DNA of 64,000 nt, taken from the NCBI RefSeq assembly GCF_000238775.2, contig NZ_AFEJ02000002.1, positions 1,969,501-2,033,500 on the forward strand, read 5' to 3'. The position numbers and the translations under genes are program-made. The notes under the pieces are model-generated. The model saw nothing but the letters and a program-made list of their open reading frames with translations. It had not been told where the DNA came from and made no database searches. Source of the DNA: Acaryochloris sp. CCMEE 5410 (lineage in GTDB: Bacteria > Cyanobacteriota > Cyanobacteriia > Thermosynechococcales > Thermosynechococcaceae). Positions 56,310 through 64,000 of this stretch are shown one piece after another; position 1 is the stretch's first letter; each line of letters starts with the position of its first letter.

Positions 56310-56428
56310 ATGAGTTCAAAAGGTCGTTATCTCAGGCAGGATATGACTCCGGGTGAAGTTTCACTCTGGCAATGACTAAAGGAGAAACAGCTGTTAGGCT
56401 ATGACTTCACTTGGCAGCGCCCTATTTA
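56310..56428 (+). pseudogene. DUF559 endonuclease-like gene, 5' part before the IS
   Basis: ATG 56310 opens MSSKGRYLRQDMTPGEVSLW then Q, a TGA stop, and LKEKQLLGYDFTWQRPI up to the insertion point. The wording is that of DUF559 (MTPAExxLWxxL...G.xFxRQxPI). The gene already had a stop codon before, or acquired one after, the IS insertion. Confidence 0.8.
56423..56428. repeat. Target duplication of IS5-like element, left copy
   Basis: TATTTA before GGGTTTGCT; repeated at 58124-58129. If the terminal GGG/CCC is counted as target, the repeat is the 9-mer CCCTATTTA. Confidence 0.7.
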
Positions 56429-58123
56429 GGGTTTGCTGAAAAAGTAAATTGAGCTAATTCCTGGCATCAAATCGTACAATCAACCCAGTTGTGACGGCCA
56501 GGGCCATATTCCTTCACTGGCCCTAGAAAAGCCCCAAGGCAGCCCTGGCAGCTCCATAACGCTTTCCAACACCAGCAATCCCACCCAAAAATGAATGATA
56601 AAAGGTGGCGGAGCCACCGCTCTAGATTCATCACCAAGAACGTGATAGCAATCGCACTAGCAGCCGTATCCGCTAACTTCGCCATCACTCGATTCAAGCC
56701 AAATCTTCGCTTGGCCTGCCCAAACTTGCCCTCAATTTGGACTCTCACCTTTTCGTCCTCCCGTGCTTGTTGCTTGAGTTGGCCCTGCACCTGGGGGTCT
56801 TGTTGAGGTCTTCCTAACGGTGGTCCACTCAATCGGATACCTCGAGCTTTACACCATCGTCGATTAGCTCGGGTTCGATAGATTTGGTCGGCATGGACTG
56901 AGAGAGGATAATGGCCAAAGCGACGATGAAAGCTTCCACTTGATATTGAAGATGCTGGGATTCATTGAACGCATCCCAGCTTAAACGTTCCAGAAACACA
57001 CATCCGTTGACACAACTGAGGGATAGCTTGGCCCCAAACTCAACAGGTACTCCAGCTTTGCCTCGGACCATCGGTCGGACATGAGGCTGAGTGAGGCTGA
57101 CAATACGGTCATCTACTCGACGCACGTGCTGTTGATACATCCACTCTTGCTGTCGAAAGACTTCATGAATCACCAGCAACAGACGGTACTGTCGCCGGGA
57201 CAGTCGGGACAGAGACGCTCCTAAAGCTATCAATCCATCAATGTGGGCTAGATTCCGACGCACATAGCCCAACTGCTGACGAATCCCTTTACGAATCAGC
57301 TTGCGACTCGGTTGACGTTTCTTGGCAATGGCCAGATAAGCTTTGCGGGCCTTTTGGCGGTAGGTGCGAGGTTTGCCCTTGAGAGACAGCATGACTTGAG
57401 CATATAAAGCATCAAGGATGGCTTCACTCGCTTTGCGGGCATCATTGAGCAGATCTAAGTCTGTCGGATAGCGAATATCGGCTGGCGCACAGGTCGCGTC
57501 TATCAACAATTGGCCCTGGTTGGGAGGGGCAGGAGGCTCATCTTCGTCATCTTCAGGAGAAGGAGATGACTCAGGGGACATCACAACAGGAGAACCCTCA
57601 GATGCGAGCACTGATTCCACGACTGCGTCGTTGACTTGAGTCAGTAGCTCTAGATTCAACCGTTGGCGAAAGTGAACCAGCATGGAGGCATCAAACGGAG
57701 CACTCTCTCGATATTCACTAAAACCCAGAAAGTACTGCAAGTAGGGGTTCTCTCGAATCTGTTCTACGGTCTCTGCATCGGATACACCCAGTTTCTCTTT
57801 GATGATTAAGGTCCCTAAGGCCACACGAAAGGGTTTGGCAGGTGCCCCCATGGTCTGACTGAATTGCTCTGCATACTCTGACTCAAAGCTCTCCCAAGGA
57901 ATCAGCTCGGCGAGTTTGACCCAGCGATTCTCTTCTGATAGTTTGCCTCCGAAGGGCAAGTAGAAGTTCTTAAAGGACAGTTGACCGGGGGATGGACGAC
58001 GATACATTGGGGTGCATGTGCAAAGGTTTTGAGTATTTTGAACGATTTTCCTTGCACTTCTCAAGGGCGCTCAACACTTGGATACACTGCAAATATTCAA
58101 CCTTAGACTTTCGAAGCAAGCCC
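56429..58123 (-). mobile_element. IS5-like insertion sequence in the DUF559 gene
   Basis: 1695 bp. Left end GGGTTTGCTGAAAAAGT and inverted right end GGGCTTGCTTCGAAAGT match at 13 of 17 positions. Direct repeat TATTTA on both sides. One transposase gene with a frame break fills most of it. Removing the element and one repeat copy rejoins the DUF559 frame exactly (QRPI-YQCIVDF). Confidence 0.88.
56467..58007 (-). pseudogene. IS5/IS1182-like transposase in two frames
   Basis: From ATG 58005-58007 (MYRRPSPGQLSFKNFYLPFG) the N-terminal DUF772-type domain (GAPAKPFRVALGTLIIKEKL, ENPYLQYFLGFSEY, FDASMLVHFRQRL) and the DDE start (LLIDATCAPADIRYPTDLDL) are open to a stop at 56829. The natural continuation, HRRFGHYPLSVHADQIYRTR then GPPLGRPQQDPQVQGQLKQQ and ERRFGLNRVMAKL-like tail, lies in the -1 frame and ends at 56467. 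The switch is at GAAGCTTTC near 56930. No classical slippery heptamer is seen there, so mutation is more likely than programmed shifting. Confidence 0.8.
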
Positions 58124-58268
58124 TATTTATCAATGTATTGTGGATTTTCACTACAAAGCTTTAAAGCTAGCGATAGAAATTGACGCGGCATCCCACAAAG
58201 GGGAAGTTGCATAAATAAGAGACCGAGCGATTAAAGTCTTGAGGGATCCACTTTTTAGGGTTTTCTGA
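58124..58268 (+). pseudogene. DUF559 endonuclease-like gene, 3' part after the IS
   Basis: After the duplicated TATTTA the frame continues as QCIVDFHYKALKLAIEIDAA then SHKGEVA, a TAA stop, and IRDRAIKVLRDPLFRVF to TGA 58266-58268. DUF559 members read IVDFxC...LAIEIDGxxH, so the PD-(D/E)xK-like core is recognisable. The second internal stop confirms a dead gene. Confidence 0.8.
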
Positions 58269-58440
58269 GAGACTGGCACAAACTCAGCCACCGCTGATTT
58301 TTGAAGAGATTAAGATGTGGATTTAGCAAAAATCATCCAAATGAGTCTTGTTCTGTAGGATATTGGAGAGACCCACCCTGCTCTTCGAGCATTCCTCCCA
58401 GGAAGGGATGGGACGTCCTATGTGACTCAGGAGTGTATCT

Positions 58441-58905
58441 ATGCCTCACTTAGTCAAAGCCTCCACGATTCAAGAGTCCCCCGAACAACATTTTCAACAT
58501 CCTTTAAACTCTAATGCGGTACGACACACTAAATCGATTGGGGACTGGGTGGGACTTGAACGGCTGGGAGTTCATCTGGTTAGAGTAGAGCCGGGTCGGG
58601 ACACCACGCAGTTTCACTACCATCATCAAGAAGAAGAATTTGTTTATGTCCTTTCGGGAAAAGGGATTGCCGAGATTGGCAATGCTTCATATGAAGTTGG
58701 TCCAGGCGACTTTATGGGATTTACAGCACCTTCCCAGCCCCATAGCTTGTCTAATCCTTTTGACCAAGACTTGGTCTATTTGATGGGGGGAGAACGACGC
58801 TCTGTCGATATCTGTGACTATCCCAAATTGCAGCAGCGGTTAATTCGTAGCGGTGAAGACCGTCAACTCTACAACTGTGATGATCTGCAGCAATTTAGGA
58901 TCTAA
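58441..58905 (+). CDS. Cupin-domain protein
   Basis: 154 aa from ATG 58441. Single conserved beta-barrel of the cupin_2 type: RVEPGRDTTQFHYHHQEEEF (metal-binding His-His-Glu), VLSGKGIAEIGNASYEVGPGDFMGF and SQPHSLSNPF (fourth ligand His). The protein is soluble; substrate cannot be told. Its stop codon TAA is immediately followed by the ATG of comEC, so the two genes are probably co-transcribed. Confidence 0.85.
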   Translation: MPHLVKASTIQESPEQHFQHPLNSNAVRHTKSIGDWVGLERLGVHLVRVEPGRDTTQFHYHHQEEEFVYVLSGKGIAEIGNASYEVGPGDFMGFTAPSQPHSLSNPFDQDLVYLMGGERRSVDICDYPKLQQRLIRSGEDRQLYNCDDLQQFRI

Positions 58906-61151
58906 ATGCAGGCGTTGAATGGGGCCATTCTCTGTATCGCCTGGATAGTCGGCTTACTCTCTACGGCTCATCCTTATGGCTGGGTAGGGTTGATGGGCTT
59001 AGGGCTGGGGCTAATGGGAATACGAGTGCTTAGCTTACGAACACCCTGGCCGCTTCTTTATCCCTGGCGACGAGGCCCAAGGGTTGCCTTTTGGCTATTG
59101 GCTTTAGCCATCGCATTATTTGCGAGCCTATATTTCTTCGTCCGCACCCCAACTCCAGGCTCAAGAGATATCAGTCGAATCGTCTCTGAAGTCTCGCGAT
59201 CGCCCGTGACGGTTACAGGCAAAGTCAAAACCATGCCTCGCCTGACACGGAGTCAAACCGTTCAGTTTCAGCTTCAGGCGTTAAAACTACAAGCAAAGCC
59301 AATTCAAAAAACGGTTCGTGGCTTACTCTATGTATCCTTGCCTCCAAAGCAGGGGCAAGAACTGCATCCAGGACAGCGATTGGAAATTTCTGGCTATCTA
59401 TACAAGCCTCGTCGCTCCACTACACCCCAAGGCTTTGATTTTGAAGATTACCTCACTCGTTCCGGTATTTTCGCAGGTTTGCGAGGTAAAACTGCTACAG
59501 TCAAGCAGTCTAGAGGAACTTGGGGCGGATGGGCAGTTCGGCAGCGCATTGTGCGATCGCACGCCCGATTCCTGGGACCCGAAAAAGGTGCGTTAGTCAG
59601 CGCCATGGTCTTGGGCCATCGTCGGGTTGATTTACCGTTCGATCTCCGCAATCGCTTTGTCAAAGTCGGTTTGGCTCATGCCCTAGCCGCGTCAGGATTC
59701 CATGTTTCTATCATTCTTGCAGGACTGTTAAAGATCACGGGTCGTCTATCGTCTCGAACTCAACTGTTCACCGGGCTGATCGGCTTAATCCTGTTTATCT
59801 TCTTGAGTGGATTTGAGCCCTCGGTTTCCCGTGCAGTCTTAATGGGGATGGCAGGTCTGGCTGCCGTTGCGGCCAACCAGAAGTTAAATCCAGTGGGCGT
59901 ATTGCTGGTCGTGGCTGTGGGGCTGCTCGTTATCCAACCCCAATGGATCTGGGATTTGGGGTTCCAACTCAGCTTCCTCGCCACTTTGGGACTGATTGTG
60001 ACGGTGCCACCCTTAACTCACAAACTGGATTGGTTACCGCCTGCGTTCGCATCCCTATTCGCGGTGCCTATCGCCGCTATGTTGTGGACCTTGCCCTTAC
60101 AGCTCTATCAGTTTGGAATCGCCCCGATTTATTGTTTGCTGGCCAATATTTGCACAACGCCGCTGCTGATTCTGCTGACGGCAGGTGGATTTTGCAGCGG
60201 TATCGTAGCGGTGGTGTGGCCTTTGGCAGGGGGGCTATTGGCTTGGCTGCTGGCAATACCGACTCAAGGACTGATTTGGCTGGTCACTCAGATCAGCCAG
60301 TTACCGGGAGCCTCCTTAACCTTGGGCATGATCTCCATTGGGCAGTTGGTAGTGCTCTATGGGCTGCTGGTGTCGGCTTGGCTCTTACCCATTTGGCAGC
60401 AGCGCCTACCGCTATTGATAACCTTGGCCTTGGGTATCATCATTCTGCCCATTTGGCATCATCAAGTCCATCGCTTCCAAATCACGATTTTTGACCGGGC
60501 CACACCCCCGATGATGGTGATCCAGCAACCCAGATCGACGCTGGTATTGAATAGTGGCGATCGCAACACCGCATCACAAACCCTCGTTCCTTTTTTACAA
60601 CGCCAGGGCATTGATCAAGTGGATCTGGCCTTAGCCACAGACTTACGATCTCGCTGGAGAGACGGATGGCCCGCGTTACTCCAGCAGGTCTCCCTAAAGA
60701 AGTTGATTCCCATCTCTGTAACCAACAACACCGCACTACAAGAGCAACTTCTTGGATCTCAGGTCCAACCGGAAAAGCTACGTTTCCTTCAAGTCGGTGA
60801 GCAACTGGTTCAAGACCAAACTCAAATTAGCGTCTTGCGTCACCAACCGACTCTGTTGCAGTTCACTATCAATCAACAAACTGGCTGATGGTTTCGGGTA
60901 GGTATCAAGGATTATTACCTTGGCTGCAAACGGCCCAAGTCCCCTCGCCGCAAGTGCTATGGTGGTCCACACAAGTTGATCTAGAAGCGATTCACCACTT
61001 GCAACCTAAAGTTCTTATTCTCACGTCTCGCAATATTGATGCCGAAAGCTTGAGCCAGTTAGAACGCCGAATCTCCAAAGTTTATTGGACGCCCAGAGAT
61101 GGGCAGTGCAGTGGACTCGCGATCGTGGTTTTGAATCCACCTTCCCCTTAG
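58906..61151 (+). CDS. comEC: ComEC/Rec2 DNA-uptake channel, C-terminal part frameshifted
   Basis: Main frame 58906-60888 (660 aa) then continuation in another frame from 60888 (LMVSGRYQGLLPWL, PQVLWWSTQVDLEAIHHLQP). N-terminal helices, a DUF4131 OB-like domain (TVTGKVKTMPRLTRSQTVQF), the competence channel core (ALAASGFHVSIILAGLLKI; LSGFEPSVSRAVLMGMAGLA) and a C-terminal metallo-beta-lactamase-like domain (FQITIFDRATPPMMVI, LNSGDRNTASQTLVPFL). The usual HxHxDH metal site of that domain is absent. One base appears lost near 60880 and another near 61101 (RDGQCSG should read RDGAVQW). ComEC carries single-stranded DNA across the inner membrane in natural transformation. Confidence 0.85.
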
Positions 61152-61210
61152 TGAAAATCCGGCTTCTCCCCTGTAGAATAGGCGTTAGACTAAACCAAAA
61201 TCACCAACCT

Positions 61211-61297
61211 GGAGAGGTGGCAGAGTGGTTGAATGCGGCAGACTCGAAATCTGTTTTAGGGTCAAACCTAACGGGGGTTCGAATCCCCCCCTCTCCG
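61211..61297 (+). tRNA. tRNA-Ser (anticodon CGA)
   Basis: 87 nt. Acceptor GGAGAGG pairs with CCTCTCC, discriminator G. D-arm GGCAGAGTGGTTGAATGC region, anticodon stem-loop CAGACTCGAAATCTG with anticodon CGA, a long variable arm typical of tRNA-Ser, and T-arm GGGGGTTCGAATCCCCC. CCA is not encoded. Reads UCG codons. Confidence 0.95.
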
Positions 61298-61334
61298 TTT
61301 TAATTAAGATACCGCCAGCAAGCGGCTTTTAATG

Positions 61335-64000
61335 CTATTTGGCTTCCATCCAGTTGGCCCCAGTATGGACTTCAGCTACCAAGGGGATGCTGAGGGGGAG
61401 CGCTGTTTCCATGGTGGTTTTGATTTGCGATCGCACATCGTCCACCTCATCTACAGGGACTTCCAACACTAATTCATCATGGACCTGCATCAGCAGTCGA
61501 CTCTTATAGGGTTCAAGAGCAGCCTGGAGTTGAACCATGGCAATTTTAATCAAGTCAGCACTAGAACCTTGGATGGGAGCATTGGCTGCTGCCCTCAGCA
61601 GACCTCGATCATAGCTACTCATTTTGATATCACTGAGATCGACTTCTGCTAACTCTTCTAGAGCTTTACCGCGATATTTTTTCAGACTCCGACTATCAAA
61701 CTCAAAATAGCGTCGGCGTCCAAGAATCGTTTCCACATAGCCTTGGCTCACCGCTTCTCGCTCCATCCGCTGCAAATAGGCAAAACCTCTGGATAGCGAT
61801 CGTAAAACCGCTGAATAAAGTCTTTGGCCTCGCCATATTTAACCCCAGCCTCACGGGCAAATCGATGGGGTCCCATGCCATAGATAACACCAAAGTTGAT
61901 AATCTTCGCTAGCCTTCGTTCCTCGGCTGCAATTTCATCTTTTTCCAACAGCAATTGAGCCGTCAGAGAGTGAACATCCTGACCATTCCGATAGGCATCT
62001 AATAGCCGTGGCTCTTGGCTGAGGTGGGCAAGGATCCGCAGCTCAATTTGGGAATAATCCGCTGCCATCAGGATCCAGCTCGATTCGGGAATAAATGCAG
62101 CTCGGATTTGACGGCTAAATTCAGTCCGTATCGGAATATTCTGCAAGTTGGGATTCGAGGAAGACAGGCGTCCCGTCGCGGTCACCGCCTGATTAAGTCC
62201 GTATGGATACGATGGGTATCTTCTCTGACCAAGGTGGGTAAGGCATCCACATAGGTAGATTTGAGTTTGGCTAAGGTTCGATACTCCACAGCACATCGAT
62301 AATCGGATGATCACCCTGCAGTTTTTCCAAAGTGGCGGCATCCGTAGAGTAGCCCAGCTTGGTCTTGCGGGACTTCTTAACATCCAGCTCTAGGCGGCCA
62401 AATAGGATTTCACTCAACTGCTTAGGGGAGCCTAAATTGAAGATTTCTCCGGCTAGCTCATACGCCCGGCCTCCAAGCGCTGGAGATCCGCCTCTAATTG
62501 GGTAGAGAGGGTTTGCAAATAGTCTTGGTCAATGCGGACACCCGACGTTTCCATCACCGCCAACACCGCTTCCAAGGCAGCTCTACTTCCTGGAAGAGGC
62601 CATATAGGGAGGGAATTGCAGCCAGTTCAGCTTCCAGCTTCTCCCTCAGCTGATAGGTGGTGAATACATCCAAGCCGCAATATTCTGCCACTTGAGAAAT
62701 GGATAAGTCAGCAATGGTTTGCCCCTTTTTGACCAATTCCTTATAGCTTTTTGCCGTTATTTGCAGATAATTTCGAGAGAGATCCGTCAGGTTATGGCTA
62801 CGTTCTGGATTTAGCACATAACTAGCCAGCATCGTGTCAAAGACAACCCCCTGAAGATGAATTCCCTGGAACTGGAATACCAACCGATCAAATTTGGCAT
62901 TTTGGAGCACCTTGGGATAAGCATCACTTTCTAAAATGGGGCGTAACCCTTCCAGGGCCGTCGCAAGCTCTAAGTTGTCACCCTCTTTATGGCCGACTGG
63001 AATATAGGCAATCGCCTGTTCATCCCCCTGCCAGCAACAGCCAATACCAACGAGATGGGCATCTCGGGGGGAAAGGCTATCGGTCTCTGTATCCCAGGCC
63101 ACAGGACGGTTGACATCGGTGCACGCTTCCAAAATCGTGATTAACTCTTTCAACTGGCCGGCGTATCCACAATTCGAGGGACCAGTTGAGGAGGTGGCGG
63201 CGTTTGAGCAGCCTCCGTATCTTCAGCACTAAAAAACCAGGTGTCATCTCCATCGTCTGTAACCGGAGACGCGGTAGGGGCAGGTGGGGCGATGGCTTCT
63301 CCCCCAAACTGCTTTTGTAACTGGTTAATTTGGCGCAGGAAAGACTGAAATTCTAGCTTCTCCAGCACAGGAGACACCTTATCCGAGGTGAAGCCTTTGA
63401 GTTCAAAGTCTTTTGGCCCCACCTTTAAAGGCACATCCAAGACAATACGAGCCATAAATTGAGAATGATAGGCAGCCTCTTTGCCCGTGATCAGTTTTTT
63501 CTGAACAGCTCCTTTAATTTGATCAACCGAGGCATAGATATTATCGAGGGTGCCATACTCCGTCAGCAGCTTAACGGCAGTTTTATCGCCAATCCCCTTC
63601 ACCCCCGGAATATTATCGGACGAGTCTCCACAAAGCGCCTTGTAATCGACAATCTGCTCAACCATGACGCCCATCTTTCTTGGACTTCGGTGGGGCCAAT
63701 GACCCTGGTGGGGCTCCACTCCGAGAGGCAGCACTATAGATATTGCTCATATAGAGAATACGAACCCGATCGTCAGGCTGAACCAGCTGAAATAATCGCG
63801 ATCGCCACTGAGGATCTTCACCTTAAAGCCTTGCTGACTCGCCTGATAGGCCAACGTGCCTAGCACATCATCCGCTTCATACCCCGGCTCAACCACAATG
63901 GGCAAATCCATAGCGGTCAAAAGCTCTTGCAATTTTCTAGATCTGGGATGAAGTCCTCGGGGGTTTCGGCTCGGTTGGCTTTATAGGTTTCATCGGCTTT
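61335..64000 (-). pseudogene. polA: DNA polymerase I, broken by many single-base deletions (5' end outside window)
   Basis: All three domains can be traced in order. 5'-nuclease: ETYKANRAETPEDFIPDL, EADDVLGTLAYQASQQGFKV, VDYKALCGDSSDNIPGVKGI. 3'-5' exonuclease-like: VAWDTETDSLSPRDAHLVGI, FDTMLASYVLNPERSHNL. Polymerase: TATGRLSSSNPNLQNIPIRT, MAADYSQIELRILAHLS, INFGVIYGMG, LLMQVHDELVLEVP, ending NWMEAK. The reading frame changes at least nine times, each repaired by adding one base (for example near 61782, 62193, 62288, 62468, 62575, 63155, 63676, 63792, 63932). No in-frame nonsense substitution is seen. The exonuclease Asp-Glu pair (DTET) is intact. Sequence error is the likeliest cause, since polA is normally important. 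Confidence 0.88.

Noticed and set aside
56925-56940. Programmed -1 frameshift in the IS5-like transposase
   Set aside because: The reading does continue in the -1 frame, but no slippery heptamer or downstream stem is visible, so a plain one-base loss is preferred.
59943-60494. 183-codon frame overlapping comEC
   Set aside because: Same strand, shifted frame inside a clear comEC channel domain; composition (Ala, Gly, Arg) is that of a shadow frame.

Overview
The window is chromosomal DNA from a cyanobacterium. Oxygenic-photosynthesis lineage genes are present: psbX, ndhO, ycf66, a CCB2/CCB4-type cytochrome b6 haem-attachment factor, a group 2 sigma factor (sigC), furA, Ycf19/YggT and DUF4079. 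The HIP1 palindrome GCGATCGC recurs throughout (for example near 653, 4166, 9528, 17951, 30729, 45909, 49474). The many insertion sequences and relic genes would fit an Acaryochloris-like genome, but that genus assignment is only an inference.

Layout. 1-5.4 kb (minus strand): SIMPL protein (cut by the window edge), S41-type protease lacking the usual Lys, a Gln-rich exported protein, an oligopeptide-type ABC binding lipoprotein and a di-haem cytochrome c peroxidase. 5.4-6.7 kb is a gene graveyard (ECF sigma relic, DUF4331 relic, orphan fragments). 6.7-8.7 kb holds the most unusual protein: a PTS EIIC-like membrane domain fused to a c-di-GMP phosphodiesterase (EAL) domain. After an AsmA-like protein and gnd comes an accessory island (11.1-15.5 kb) with an ISAs1-family element nested inside an IS1-like element, and an Uma2 gene killed by one stop codon.

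15.5-33 kb is mostly housekeeping: Coq4-like protein, thiO-malQ, sigC, furA, a tight minus-strand run glgP-glyK-sulP-acpH (glycogen breakdown, photorespiratory glycerate phosphorylation, anion transport, ACP phosphodiesterase), msrB, ilvN and ycf66. 33-45 kb: psbX, yggT, accC, a large helical-repeat membrane protein, rpmI-rplT, clpB, and an overlapping ndhF-ndhD pair that reads more like bacterial NuoL/NuoM than like the classical cyanobacterial F1/D1 or CO2-uptake F3/F4 paralogues. 45-56 kb: FAD oxidoreductase, ftsH, nitrilase-family amidase, a decayed Na+/H+ antiporter, AMIN-amidase, mdh, ndhO and DUF4079. 56-58 kb: an IS5-like element inserted in an already broken DUF559 gene. 58-64 kb: cupin, comEC, tRNA-Ser(CGA) and polA.

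From about 60.9 kb to the end, comEC and polA are broken by a series of single-base deletions without in-frame nonsense substitutions. This looks more like sequence error than biology and should be checked before polA is called dead.
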